Source: Bacillota bacterium (GTDB lineage Bacteria > Bacillota > Sulfobacillia > RBS10-35 > JAJYVN01). From it: a stretch of 40,820 nucleotides of DNA. The notes beneath the pieces were generated by a model. The model ran no database searches. It worked only from the letters and a program-made list of their open reading frames with translations, and was not told the origin of the DNA. Where the stretch lies: contig JAJYVV010000016.1 of NCBI GenBank assembly GCA_021791815.1, positions 1 to 40,820 on the forward strand, given 5' to 3'. Numbering within the stretch: the stretch's first letter is position 1; each line of letters opens with the position of its first letter. Shown here piece after piece: positions 8,265-18,796 of the stretch. The position numbers and the translations under genes are program-made.

Positions 8265-9962
8265 CTACACCCCCCGGGCCGCCGCGGCCGGATGGGCGGC
8301 GGCCACGACCTCGAGCGGCACGGGCTCGGGCTCGTGGGCCTCGGCCGGCACGGCCGCGGCGGCCAGCACCTGGCCCAGGTCGCCAACCGCCACCACCTCC
8401 ATCCCGCGAAAGTCGGCGAAGCCCTCCTGCCAGTTCTCCTGCGGCACGAAGACCCGGCGCACGCCGGCCTGCCGCGCCGCCTCGACCTTGGCCGCGATGC
8501 CGCCGACCGGCCGGATGGCCCCGTGAATCGTGAGTTCCCCCGTCATGGCCACGGTGTTGTCGATCGCCGTCCCGGTCAGGGCCGAATGGACGGCCACGGC
8601 CATGCTGACACCCGCCGACGGTCCGTCGACCGGGATGCCGCCCGGAACGTTCACATGGATGTCGTGGGCGTCGGGGTCGCAATCCGGGGGCAGGTAGCGG
8701 CGGAGGACCGTGAGCACCGCCTCCAGGGAGGCGCAGGCCGTGCTCTTGCGGCGGAGCGTGCGCCCCGGCGCGCCCATCTCCTCCTCTTCGATCAGGCCGG
8801 TCACCCAGAGCCGCCCGGAGCCGCCGGCCGCGCGGCGCGCCGTCGCCTCCACCTCGAGGAGGAAGCCCAGGTTCGGGCCGGCCACGGCCAGGGCGTTCAC
8901 GCAGCCGACCTGGGGCCGGGACGGGATGCGCGGCTGCACCCGCGGCGCGTAGTGGCCCGTGGCCACCACCCACTCGGCGTCCCGCGTGCGGATGACTGCC
9001 CGGCCCTCCGTCTGGGCCAGGCCCGCCGCCAGCTGCACGATGTTGACCGCGTCGCGCCCGCTGTGGGCGAAGCGGCGCACGCACTGGACGACGCCGGGCT
9101 CGGCCGAGCGGCCGAGCCGGCGCACGGCCCCGGCGGCGATGCGTTCCACCTCGTCGGGCAGCAGGGCGCGGAAGAAGATCTCCATGCAGCGCGAGCGGAC
9201 CGCGGCGGGGATCTCCTCCGGCGAGCGCGTCGTGGCGCCCACCAGGCGGAAGTCGGCGGGTAGGCCGTTCTCGAAGATGTCCTTGATGTGGCGCGGCAGG
9301 CCGGGATCGTCGGCGTTGTAGTAGGCGCTCTCCAGGAACACCTTGCGATCCTCGAGGACCTTGAGCAGCTTGTTGATCTGCACCGGATGCAGCTCACCGA
9401 TCTCGTCGATGAACAGGACGCCGCCGTGCGCCCGCGTCACGGCCCCGGGCTTCGGCTGCGGGATGCCCGCCACGCCGAGGGGCCCGGCGCCCTGGTAGAT
9501 CGGGTCGTGCACCGAGCCGATGAGCGGGTCGGCGATGCCGCGCTCGTCGAAGCGGGACGCCGTGCCGTCCACCTCGACGAAGGCGGCGTCGCCGCGGAAC
9601 GGCGAACCGGCGCTGCGCTTGGCCTCCTCCAGCACGAGGCGGGCCGCCGCGGTCTTGCCCACGCCCGGAGGCCCGTAGATCAACACGTGTTGGGGGTTCG
9701 GGCCGCACAGGGCCGCGCGCAGCGCGCGCACCCCCTCGGCCTGCCCCACCAGGTCGCCGAGCGTCCGGGGGCGGGTGCGTTCGGACAGGGGCTCGGACAG
9801 GGCGATGCTGCGCAGCCGGGCGAGCCGGTCCAGTTCCTTCCGCGACTCGCGCTGGATGGCGACCCGCGTTCCCTGCTGTGTCCGCAGGAGGTTCCAGAAA
9901 TAGAGACCGATGACCACGGCGAACACGAACTGCACGCCCGTCAGAACGACGCCCAGCGACAT
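8265..9962 (-). CDS. lonB: Membrane-anchored ATP-dependent protease LonB
   Basis: Lon-family protease of 565 residues without the N-terminal LAN domain. An N-terminal membrane helix (about residues 6-25) is followed by the AAA+ module, Walker A GPPGVGKT at 97-104 and [10 protein letters not shown] as Walker B, then the protease domain with catalytic Ser449 (DGPSAGVSM) and Lys492 ([10 protein letters not shown]). The 43-residue Ser-Lys spacing equals that of other Lon proteases. ATG 9962 follows GGGGAGGG. It lies downstream of clpX, as in Bacillus-type tig-clp-lonB-lonA clusters, where LonB is linked to sporulation; no sporulation gene is visible here. Confidence 0.95.
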   Translation of the reverse strand: MSLGVVLTGVQFVFAVVIGLYFWNLLRTQQGTRVAIQRESRKELDRLARLRSIALSEPLSERTRPRTLGDLVGQAEGVRALRAALCGPNPQHVLIYGPPGVGKTAAARLVLEEAKRSAGSPFRGDAAFVEVDGTASRFDERGIADPLIGSVHDPIYQGAGPLGVAGIPQPKPGAVTRAHGGVLFIDEIGELHPVQINKLLKVLEDRKVFLESAYYNADDPGLPRHIKDIFENGLPADFRLVGATTRSPEEIPAAVRSRCMEIFFRALLPDEVERIAAGAVRRLGRSAEPGVVQCVRRFAHSGRDAVNIVQLAAGLAQTEGRAVIRTRDAEWVVATGHYAPRVQPRIPSRPQVGCVNALAVAGPNLGFLLEVEATARRAAGGSGRLWVTGLIEEEEMGAPGRTLRRKSTACASLEAVLTVLRRYLPPDCDPDAHDIHVNVPGGIPVDGPSAGVSMAVAVHSALTGTAIDNTVAMTGELTIHGAIRPVGGIAAKVEAARQAGVRRVFVPQENWQEGFADFRGMEVVAVGDLGQVLAAAAVPAEAHEPEPVPLEVVAAAHPAAAARGV

Positions 9963-10204
9963 CCGGCAGCCCTCCCCGCCCGGTCGCCCCGCCCGCGGGG
10001 CGGCGCGCTCCTCTGCGGCCGGCGGCTAGTATCCCTCTGCCGGCCTCCTGGAAACGCCTGCGCGTGCGTGGCGGGCGCGGACCTCGCGTGGCAGCGGTGG
10101 GGCGCGGCGGGCCGCGCGCCGGAAACGAGGACGCGGCGGCGGCCTTGGGGATCGCTCCCTCCGGCCTCCGCCGCGCCTTCGTCGCCGGGGTGCCCGGCCT
10201 GGCC

Positions 10205-11461
<1,257 letters not shown>

Positions 11462-11587
11462 CTCGCCCCGACCTCCCCGACCGCGCCGCCGGAAACGCAG
11501 GGCCCCGCTCCGGCCGGAGGGACCGCCGCCCCCCACGGCCGACGCCTGAGACGCTCCCACGGGACCGGGGCCGCCGCCCGCCGGGCG

Positions 11588-12253
11588 CTACCGGGCGCCA
11601 CCCGGGATCGCCTTGCCGGGACGCGAGGGCATGATGTCGTCGATGATACCGTATGCCTTCGCTTCCTGGGCTGACATGAAGTAGTCCTTCTGCAGGTCGC
11701 TCAGGACCTTGTCCCGGGGCTGGCCCGTGTGCGAGACGACCAGGGTCGCGACCTGCTCGTAGGCCTTCAGGAGCTCGTCCGTCCAGATCTTGACGTCGGT
11801 GGCCCGGCCCTGGGCGCCACCGCCCCAGGGCTGGTGGATCATGATCCGCGAGTGCGGCAGGGCGTAACGCTTGCCCTTCGCGCCCGCCATCAGCAGCATG
11901 GCGCCCATCGACGCGGCCTGGCCGACGCACGTGGTCACGCAGGGCGGCTTGATGTACTGCATCGCGTCGTAGATGCCCATGCCCGCGTCCACGCTGCCGC
12001 CCGGCGAATTGATGTAGATCTGCACATCCCGGTCGGGGTCCTCCCCCTCCAGGAAGAGGAGCTGGGCGATGACCAGGTTCGCCACCTGGTCGTCGATCGC
12101 CGACCCGAGGAAGATGATGCGGTCGCGCAGCAAACGGGAATAGATGTCGTAGGCGCGCTCGCCCCGTGCGGACTGCTCGACCACCATGGGGACCATGTAG
12201 TCCCAGATGTGGCTGCGCACGTACTGCAGGCGGCTGAACCCCTCGCCGCTCAT
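11588..12253 (-). CDS. clpP: ATP-dependent Clp protease proteolytic subunit ClpP
   Basis: Self-compartmentalised serine protease, partner of ClpX. The 221-residue protein carries the catalytic triad Ser115 (GQAASMGAM), His140 ([11 protein letters not shown]) and Asp190 (QKDYFMSA). ATG 12253 has GGGAGGGAG upstream. This start gives about 20 residues more than typical ClpP; the Met codons at 20 and 23 (MVPMVVEQS) mark where most family members begin, so the extra part may be a cleaved propeptide or an over-long start. It sits between tig and clpX, separated from tig by a very stable hairpin. Confidence 0.97.
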   Translation of the reverse strand: MSGEGFSRLQYVRSHIWDYMVPMVVEQSARGERAYDIYSRLLRDRIIFLGSAIDDQVANLVIAQLLFLEGEDPDRDVQIYINSPGGSVDAGMGIYDAMQYIKPPCVTTCVGQAASMGAMLLMAGAKGKRYALPHSRIMIHQPWGGGAQGRATDVKIWTDELLKAYEQVATLVVSHTGQPRDKVLSDLQKDYFMSAQEAKAYGIIDDIMPSRPGKAIPGGAR

Positions 12254-12302
12254 GCGGCTCTCCCTCCCCTTCGGCCGGGCGCAACGCCAAGCGCGCGCCC
12301 AC

Positions 12303-12352
12303 CCGCGGCCCGGCGGGGACCCCGTCGGCTCAGGGTCCCCGCCGGGCCGCGG
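12303..12352 (-). terminator. 20-bp perfect hairpin after tig
   Basis: The arms 12303-12322 and 12333-12352 are exactly complementary over 20 bp, with a 10-nt loop. The hairpin begins at the base next to the tig stop codon and lies 50 nt upstream of the clpP start. It could terminate tig transcripts or lower read-through into clpP. There is no T-tract after it on the minus strand. Confidence 0.6.
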
Positions 12353-13768
12353 CTACGATCCGGAACCGCCCTCCGCCGGCACGGCGACGTCGGGATCCGA
12401 CCCGGGCGGCGGCGGGTCCGCGCCCGCCGATGCGTCGCCCGTCCCTGCCGACGGCTCCGGATCGCCGTCTTCGGCCTCCGCGGGCTCGGGAGGGAGGCAG
12501 GTCTCGAGGACCCACCGCACGGCCGCCTCGCGGGTCATCTCCGCGGCGATGACGGCGCGGTTCTCGGGGCGGAGGGCCACGCGCCGGAAATGCGCGGGGT
12601 CCATGCCGGCCTGGGCCGCGGCGCGACGGCCGATCTCGGCCTCCACCTCCGCGGGGGTGGGCTCGACGCCCACCTCCTTCGCCAGCGCCTCGAGGACGAA
12701 GCGGGTGCGGACGCTGGACTCGGCCGCGGTCCGGAAGTCCTCGCGCGCCTGCTCCTCGGTCTTGTCCGCCTGCCGGAGATACGCAGAGAAGGCGATGCCG
12801 CGGGCGGCCAGATCCCGGCGCAGGTCCGCGACGAACGAGTCGATCGTGCGCTCCACCAGGACCTGGGGCGCTTCCACCTCGGACGTTTCGACGATGCGCG
12901 CCACCGCCCGGTCGAGCGCATCCCGATGCGCGGCGACCCGCTGGCCGCGCCGTAGTCTATTGCCCAGCCGGACGCGCAATTCCTCCAGCGTGGCGACCTC
13001 GCCGACATCGGAGGCGAACGCGTCGTCCAGGGCGGGCAGCTCCCGCCGCCGGACCTCGCGCACGTCCACGCGCAGGTGCCCGGACTGCCCGCGCAAGGCT
13101 TCGCTCGGGTCGTCCGCGCCATACTCGACGTCGATCTCCGCGGAGGCGCCCGGCGCGAGCCCGAGCACGGCCGCCTCGACCTCCGGCCGGATCTGGCCCG
13201 CGCCGATCAGGCCCTCGAAGCGCTTCTCGGCGATGCGCTGCCCGTTCTGCAGCTGCCCGGTGACGTCGAGCTGCACCCGGTCACCCTCGGCCGCCGGCTC
13301 CTCGACCGGGATCCACACGGCGCGCGCCTGGCGCAGGCCCTCGAGCGCGCGGTCGACGTCCTCCGCCCCCACCGGCTTGGCCTCGGGATCGACGCGCACC
13401 GAGCGGAAGTCGCCCAGCCGCACCTCCGGGCGCACGGCGACCGTGGCCACGAAGTGCAGCGGGCCTCCGTCCTCGAACTCCCGCACCTCGATCTCGGGCT
13501 GCGCCACCGGCTCCAGGCCCTCCTGCGAGAGGGCGTCGCGAAAGGCCCGCGTCACGAGCGGGTTCAGCGCCTCCTGCAGGACCCGCGGCCGGCCGACCGT
13601 TCGCTCGACCATGTGCGCCGGCGCCTTCCCCGGCCGGAAGCCGGGGATGCGCACCTGCCTGCCGAGCCGGCGCACCGCCTGCTCGATGTCCGTGTGCATC
13701 TCCTCGGGCGGGACCTCGACGTCCAGCACCACGCGGCTGCCGGGCGCCCGTTCCATCGTGGCCTTCAA
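12353..13768 (-). CDS. tig: Trigger factor (ribosome-associated chaperone/PPIase)
   Basis: Ribosome-bound chaperone of 471 residues. The N-terminal ribosome-binding domain contains the signature PGFRPGKAP (GFRxGxxP loop), followed by the FKBP-like PPIase domain (about 160-240) and the helical C-terminal arms; the tail (about 440-471) is Asp/Glu/Pro/Gly-rich and low in complexity. The start is TTG 13768: AGGAGAG lies 7 nt upstream and the resulting KATMERAPGSRV matches the KATVE- start of other trigger factors, while the ATG at 13756 is 19 nt from that RBS. It heads the tig-clpP-clpX-lonB block and has its own promoter (13822-13851). Confidence 0.96.
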   Translation of the reverse strand: MKATMERAPGSRVVLDVEVPPEEMHTDIEQAVRRLGRQVRIPGFRPGKAPAHMVERTVGRPRVLQEALNPLVTRAFRDALSQEGLEPVAQPEIEVREFEDGGPLHFVATVAVRPEVRLGDFRSVRVDPEAKPVGAEDVDRALEGLRQARAVWIPVEEPAAEGDRVQLDVTGQLQNGQRIAEKRFEGLIGAGQIRPEVEAAVLGLAPGASAEIDVEYGADDPSEALRGQSGHLRVDVREVRRRELPALDDAFASDVGEVATLEELRVRLGNRLRRGQRVAAHRDALDRAVARIVETSEVEAPQVLVERTIDSFVADLRRDLAARGIAFSAYLRQADKTEEQAREDFRTAAESSVRTRFVLEALAKEVGVEPTPAEVEAEIGRRAAAQAGMDPAHFRRVALRPENRAVIAAEMTREAAVRWVLETCLPPEPAEAEDGDPEPSAGTGDASAGADPPPPGSDPDVAVPAEGGSGS

Positions 13769-13821
13769 GTACGCACTCTCCTGGCGCCGGCCGCGGCGCG
13801 CCCGCGGCCCGGACGGGTCAC

Positions 13822-13851
13822 ATTCTAGTCATCCGCCCGCTTGCGGGACAA
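13822..13851 (-). promoter_or_regulatory. Probable promoter of tig
   Basis: On the minus strand TTGTCC (13851-13846) and TAGAAT (13827-13822) are separated by 18 nt, matching the vegetative sigma consensus at 4/6 and 5/6 positions. Transcription would start near 13815, about 47 nt before the TTG start. The -35 adjoins the presumed nuo terminator. Confidence 0.55.
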
Positions 13852-13853
13852 GG

Positions 13854-13883
13854 GGACCGGCCGGGCGGGCGCCCGGCCGGTCC
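13854..13883 (-). terminator. Terminator hairpin of the nuo operon
   Basis: A 12-bp perfect stem (13854-13865 with 13872-13883, 6-nt loop) lies 27 nt after the nuoN stop codon. A second small stem CCCGC/GCGGG follows at 13836-13847. There is no long T-tract, as is common in very GC-rich genomes. Confidence 0.6.
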
Positions 13884-13909
13884 TGGGGCGCGGGCCGCGC
13901 GAACACGGC

Positions 13910-15331
13910 TCAGCCGTGCAGGACGGGCCCGGGGAAGATGCCGATCGCGAGCGTCGCCACCATGGCGACGGCGGCCACCACCGCCGGGCCGGCCGCCGGG
14001 CGGGGGGCGTCGGCCACGCCTTCCTCGGGGGCCCCGAGCACCGCGAGGGCCAGCTTCAGGTAGGGATACAGGGCGACCAGGGTCGCGGCCACCACCAGGA
14101 CCGCCACCGCCGGGTAGCCGGCGTGGGCGAGGGCCTGCAGCAGCAGGAGCTTGCCGAGGAACCCGCCGGTGGGGGGCACGCTCGCGAGCGAAAGCAGGCA
14201 GGTGACAAGGACGGCCGCCAGCCACGGGTTGCGCCGGCCGAGGCCGCGCAGAGCCGCGACGCGGTCGCCCCCGGGCCCGGACTCGACGGCCGCGACCACG
14301 GCGAACGCCCCCAACGACGCCGAGGCGTACGCCGCCAGATACACGAAGGCCACGGAGCGCCACGCCTCCGGCGCGAGCAGGGCCAGCACCAGGGTCCCGG
14401 CGTTGGCGATCCCGGAAAAGGCGAGCAGGCGCTTCAGGCCGGGCTGGGCGATGGCGAGGAGGTAGCCGGCGAACATCGAGGCCACGCCGAGGACGACGAC
14501 CACGGCGACCCAGGAGGCCGGCGCGCCGAAGGCGGAACTGACCACCCGCGCCAGGCCGGCGAAGGCCGCCGCCTTCGTGCCCACGGCCATGAAGGTCGTG
14601 ACCGGCGTCGAGGCCCCCTCGTAGACGTCGGGCGTCCAGAGCTGGAAGGGAACCAGCGCCAGCTTGAAGGCCAGGCCGGCCACGATCAGCAGCAGGCCGG
14701 CCGCGTGCACCGCGCCGGCCGCCGGGATGCCGCCCGCCGCCGCGGCGGCGCAGCTCGCCGCGGGCGCGTAGCCGCAGGCCGCGGTCGCGAGGGAGAGGCT
14801 TCCGCTCGAGGCGTAGCTGAGGGCCGAGCCGAAGAGCAGCAGCGCCGAGCCGACTCCGCCCAGCACGAAGTACTTGAACCCGGCCTCGGCCGCGCGCCCG
14901 TCGGTGGTGGCCAGGGCCGTCAGCGCGTAGACCGCCAGCGAGAGGATCTCCACGCCGAGGAAAAGGACGATGAGGTTGCCGGCCCCGCCGGTGAGGGCCA
15001 TGCCCGCGGCGGACCAGAGCAGAAGGGCCAGGTAGGCGCTCCAGCGCCGGCCCCAGGCCCCGGCGCCCGGCAGCACCACCGCCGCGGCCGCGCCGGCGAT
15101 GGCGAGCAGCGCCGTGACCCGCAGCAGCGGGTCGCCGATCACCGCGCCGTGGAAGGCGCTGCCCGCGCCGCCCGCGCCCCAGGCGGCGACGGCCGCCAGG
15201 GCGAGGATCACCAGCGCCGCGGCGCGCAGCAGGCCCTGGGCCCCCTCCCAGAGCAGGTCGAGGAGCAGGAGCACGACGGCGCCCGCCCCCAGGACGACGA
15301 CGGGCGACGCGGCGCCTCCGAGCGCGGTCAC
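13910..15331 (-). CDS. nuoN: NADH-quinone oxidoreductase subunit N
   Basis: Antiporter-like membrane subunit of complex I, one of the three proton-pumping modules. It is 473 residues and highly hydrophobic, about 14 membrane helices. The conserved TM5 Glu is present (FLGVEILSLAVYALTAL), as are the pumping lysines in FKLALVPFQLWTPDVYEGA and GTKAAAFAG. GTG 15331 overlaps the nuoM stop (GTGA) and has GGGGGGAAG upstream. It is the last gene of the operon and is followed by a hairpin. Confidence 0.96.
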   Translation of the reverse strand: MTALGGAASPVVVLGAGAVVLLLLDLLWEGAQGLLRAAALVILALAAVAAWGAGGAGSAFHGAVIGDPLLRVTALLAIAGAAAAVVLPGAGAWGRRWSAYLALLLWSAAGMALTGGAGNLIVLFLGVEILSLAVYALTALATTDGRAAEAGFKYFVLGGVGSALLLFGSALSYASSGSLSLATAACGYAPAASCAAAAAGGIPAAGAVHAAGLLLIVAGLAFKLALVPFQLWTPDVYEGASTPVTTFMAVGTKAAAFAGLARVVSSAFGAPASWVAVVVVLGVASMFAGYLLAIAQPGLKRLLAFSGIANAGTLVLALLAPEAWRSVAFVYLAAYASASLGAFAVVAAVESGPGGDRVAALRGLGRRNPWLAAVLVTCLLSLASVPPTGGFLGKLLLLQALAHAGYPAVAVLVVAATLVALYPYLKLALAVLGAPEEGVADAPRPAAGPAVVAAVAMVATLAIGIFPGPVLHG

Positions 15332-16806
15332 GATGCGCTTCCCCCCTGGGTGCCGGATGCGGCGGGCGCGGGGCCGGAGGCGGCGGGCACCGGGGCGCCC
15401 GCCGTGGCCGAGGCCACCGCCGGGGCGGCCAGCGCGGGGACCGGGTTCGGGTACACCCCGATCCCGAGGAGCAGCAGGGCAAACGGCGCGAGGAGCCACC
15501 GCTCCGCCGGGCGCAGGTCGCCCGCGGCGCGGGCGCCCTCGCGCGCCGGCCCGTGGAGCACGAGCTGGATGACGCGCAGCATGTAGACGGCGGAGAGCAC
15601 GAGGCCCAGCCCGGCGGCCACGGCCAGCCACGGGCTGTAGCGGTAGATGCCGATGAGCATCAGGAGGTCGCCGGGGAATCCGGCGAGGCCCGGGAGGCCC
15701 AGCGCCGCCATGCCGAGGAGCGTCAGCGCGCCGGCCAGGCCGGGGGCGGAACGGGCCAGGCCGCCCAGGTCGCGGAGGCGGAGCGGCCCGCCCACGCGGT
15801 CCTCCAGCATCCCCAGCAGGAGGAAGAGGGCCGCCGTCACCAGCCCGTGGGCCACGAGGGCGATCACGCCGCCGGTGACGGCGACGCCGACGCGCGTCGA
15901 GAAGGCGACGGCGATCAGCCCCAGGTGGCTGACGCTGGAGTACGCGAGCAGGCGCCGCGGGTCGTCGGACGACAGGGCGACGAACGCCCCGTACAGCACG
16001 CTGACCAGTCCGGCCGCGATGAGCACGGGCGCCCAGGCCGCGATGCCGCCGGGCAGCAGCGGCAGCAGGATGGCCAGCATCCCATACAGCCCGGCCTTGC
16101 TCTGGACGGCGGCCACGAGCGCCGCGGCCGGCGGCGGGAGTTCCGCGTAGGTGTCGGCCACCCACCCGTGCAGCGGGAACAGCGGCGTCTTGACCGCGAA
16201 CCCGATGGCGAGCGCGAGCGCGATGGGCCCGACGACGGCGGGCGGGAGGGCGGCGCCCGCGCCGGACGGGCCGCCGGGCATGGCGGCCCCGAACGTCACG
16301 AGCGCGGCGAGGCCCAGGAGCAGCGCCACGCTGCCCCCCACGTTATAGAGGAGGAACTTCCACGCCACGCGCGCCCGCGACGGACCTCCCCAACCCGCGA
16401 GGAGGAAGTAGGTGGGGACGAGCATGGCCTCCCAGAACAGGTAGAAGAGGACGAGGTCGCGCGCGAGGAACATGCCTGTCGCGGCCGCGCCCAGCATGGT
16501 CAGCCAGGCGACGAACGCCGGGCCGCGCCCGCGCCCCGCCCAGCCCGCCAGGGCCGTCACCAGGAGCGTCATCGCCACCAAGAGCAGGCTCAGGCCCGAC
16601 AGGCCCAGGCTGTACGTGACGGCCGCCCCGTACGGGCCGTGGAACCAGGGCACCCGTTCCGTCAGCGCGCCCGCCTGGGGCCACAGCGCCAGGCTCAGGA
16701 CGAAGGCCACGGCCGACAACACGGGCCCGAGCCACGCCGCTCGCCGGCCGGCCAGCGCCGCCGCGAGCGCCCCGGCCGCCGGCAGCGCCCAGAGCAGGGT
16801 CAGCAC
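15328..16806 (-). CDS. nuoM: NADH-quinone oxidoreductase subunit M
   Basis: Second antiporter-like membrane subunit of complex I, 492 residues. The conserved TM5 Glu is present at E126 (LFWEAMLVPTYF), together with the lysines of KTPLFPLHGW and QSKAGLYG. I placed the start at GTG 16806 because GGGGGAGG ends 10 nt upstream of it; a GTG at 16830 in the same frame would put that RBS inside the coding region. The C-terminus is a low-complexity Ala/Pro stretch. It is 45 nt downstream of nuoL and overlaps nuoN by 4 nt. Confidence 0.95.
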   Translation of the reverse strand: MLTLLWALPAAGALAAALAGRRAAWLGPVLSAVAFVLSLALWPQAGALTERVPWFHGPYGAAVTYSLGLSGLSLLLVAMTLLVTALAGWAGRGRGPAFVAWLTMLGAAATGMFLARDLVLFYLFWEAMLVPTYFLLAGWGGPSRARVAWKFLLYNVGGSVALLLGLAALVTFGAAMPGGPSGAGAALPPAVVGPIALALAIGFAVKTPLFPLHGWVADTYAELPPPAAALVAAVQSKAGLYGMLAILLPLLPGGIAAWAPVLIAAGLVSVLYGAFVALSSDDPRRLLAYSSVSHLGLIAVAFSTRVGVAVTGGVIALVAHGLVTAALFLLLGMLEDRVGGPLRLRDLGGLARSAPGLAGALTLLGMAALGLPGLAGFPGDLLMLIGIYRYSPWLAVAAGLGLVLSAVYMLRVIQLVLHGPAREGARAAGDLRPAERWLLAPFALLLLGIGVYPNPVPALAAPAVASATAGAPVPAASGPAPAASGTQGGSAS

Positions 16807-16851
16807 CGCTTGCCATCCTCCCCCTGGCACGGCCGCAGGCCCGGCGGGCCT

Positions 16852-18723
16852 TCAGCGGCCGGCCACGAGCGCATAGATCAGGATCAGGGCCGCACCGCAG
16901 GCCATGGACAGCGCATAGCGCCGCAGGAGCCCCGACTGCCATCCCGAGAGGAGCCGGCCCAGCCCGCCGGCCGCCGCGGCGAGGGCGCCCTCCGCGGACG
17001 GCCAGGCCCGACCTTCCCACGCACCCTCCAGCCACGACCCCAGGGCGTGGGCCGGCACGACCAACGCGTGCCGCCACAGCCCGTTCCAGCCATACTCGGC
17101 CCGGACCGCATCCCCCAGGGCCCCGGCGGTCCAGGCGTCGGCCGCCGGCTGCCCCGTCCGGTACAGGCGCCAGGCGCCCAGCCAGCCGGCGAGCGCCAGG
17201 ACCGTGGAGATGGCCATGCTGGCCCAGTCGGGCGAAGCGCCCCAGGCGTGCTGCAGGAGCAGGGCGAGGGCGCCTCCGAGCACGGAGAGCACGGCGAGCG
17301 CCGCGAGCGGCCAGTGGAGGGACGGCGCCCCGGCCGCGTGCGGCGCGTGGCCGCCGCGGTACTCCCCGGCGAACGTGAGGTAGTAAGCCCGGAAGATGTA
17401 GAAGGGCGTGAGGACCGCCGCCGCGGCGAGCAGCAGGTAGGGCACGAGGTGCCCCGCCGACAGCAGCGCCCCCATCACGGCATCCTTGCTCCAGAAGCCG
17501 GCGAACGGTGGGATGCCGGAGAGCGCCAGGGCGCCGGCCAGAAACCCCCACCGGGCAAGCGGCAGCGTGCGGCCGAGGCCGCCGTACCGCCGCATGTCCC
17601 GCTCGTCCCCGGTCGCGTGCATCACGAGGCCGACGCACATGAAGAGCAGGGCCTTGAGGAAGGCGTGCATCACGACGTGGCTCACGCTGGCGGCCACGGC
17701 GCCGAAGGCCGCGCCGGAGATCATGTATCCGATCTGGCTCATGGTGGAGTAAGCGAGGAGGCGCTTGATGTCATACGAGAACACGCCCACGGTCGCCGCG
17801 CCGAACGCCGTGACCGCCCCGAGGGTCCCGGCGGTGGCGGCCGCGGCCGGGGACGCCGTGAACACGGGCAGGCACCGCGCGATCAGATACACGCCGGCGG
17901 TCACCATGGTCGCGGCATGGATCAGGGCGCTGACCGGCGTCGGGCCCTCCATGGCGTCGGAGAGCCAGGACTGCAGCGGCAGCTGGGCGGACTTGGCCGC
18001 GGCGGCGAGGAACAGCAGCAGCCCGATGCCGGTGCTCGCCCCCGGATGGGCGCGGAGGGCCGCGAGGCCGCCCGGGCCCAGGGTGCCCGCGAAGTCGGTG
18101 TGGCCCGTCGTGAACGCCAGCAGCGCGATGGCCAGGATCAGGGCCACGTCGCCGACGGTGTTCAGCACGAAGGCCTCGCGGGCGGCCTGCACCGCCGCGG
18201 GCCGATCGTGCCAGAAGCCGATGAGCAGGTACGAGGCGAAGCCGACGCCCGCCCAGCCGACGACCAGGAGCGGGAAGCTGTCGGCCAGCACGAGCAGCAG
18301 CATGGCCGCCACGAACAGGTTCATGCCGGCGAAATACCGCCCGTAGTCGGCGCGGGACTCCCCGCCCATATACGCGAGCGAGTAGACGTGGATGAGGAAG
18401 CCGACCCCCGTGATCACGAGGACGAACACGGTGGAAAGGCCGTCGACCCACAGCCCGAGCGGGATCGACAGGCCGCCGCCCCGGGCCCAGGTGCCCAGGA
18501 CCACGTCCGCCCCGCCGGTGAGGGCGCCGCCGGAGCCGAACGGATAGAGGCCCGGTCCGCCGCCGGTGGCCACGATGCCAAGCGCCGCCAGGAAGGCGAG
18601 GAGCACGCTGCCGGCCCCGACCAGGCCCTGGGCGCTGCGCGGCAGCGGCACCAGCGCGAGGACCGCGGCGCCGGCGAGCGGAAGGAGGAGACAGATCAGG
18701 GCGAAGACGCCGTCGGCTGGAAT
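16852..18723 (-). CDS. nuoL: NADH-quinone oxidoreductase subunit L, apparent ATT start
   Basis: Largest antiporter-like subunit of complex I, with the long lateral helix at its C-terminus; 623 residues if it starts at ATT 18723. The frame is closed by a TGA 15 nt upstream of that ATT, AGGAGG lies 10 nt before it, and from there membrane helix 1 (GVFALICLLLPLAGAAVLAL) is encoded. The first canonical start, GTG 18651, has no RBS and would delete most of that helix. Key lysines are kept (KSAQLPLQSWLSDAMEGP, HAFLKALLF, FWSKDAVMG), but the TM5 Glu expected in GWEGVG (E. coli E144) is Ala158 (GWAGVG, codon GCG). It is 73 nt downstream of nuoK. Confidence 0.92.
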   Translation of the reverse strand: MPADGVFALICLLLPLAGAAVLALVPLPRSAQGLVGAGSVLLAFLAALGIVATGGGPGLYPFGSGGALTGGADVVLGTWARGGGLSIPLGLWVDGLSTVFVLVITGVGFLIHVYSLAYMGGESRADYGRYFAGMNLFVAAMLLLVLADSFPLLVVGWAGVGFASYLLIGFWHDRPAAVQAAREAFVLNTVGDVALILAIALLAFTTGHTDFAGTLGPGGLAALRAHPGASTGIGLLLFLAAAAKSAQLPLQSWLSDAMEGPTPVSALIHAATMVTAGVYLIARCLPVFTASPAAAATAGTLGAVTAFGAATVGVFSYDIKRLLAYSTMSQIGYMISGAAFGAVAASVSHVVMHAFLKALLFMCVGLVMHATGDERDMRRYGGLGRTLPLARWGFLAGALALSGIPPFAGFWSKDAVMGALLSAGHLVPYLLLAAAAVLTPFYIFRAYYLTFAGEYRGGHAPHAAGAPSLHWPLAALAVLSVLGGALALLLQHAWGASPDWASMAISTVLALAGWLGAWRLYRTGQPAADAWTAGALGDAVRAEYGWNGLWRHALVVPAHALGSWLEGAWEGRAWPSAEGALAAAAGGLGRLLSGWQSGLLRRYALSMACGAALILIYALVAGR

Positions 18724-18796
18724 GGGCGCTGCACCTCCTCAGGGGCCCGCGCCTCAGGCGCGGCGCGGGGACCGGGACCCGGGCGGATGGGGCCCC

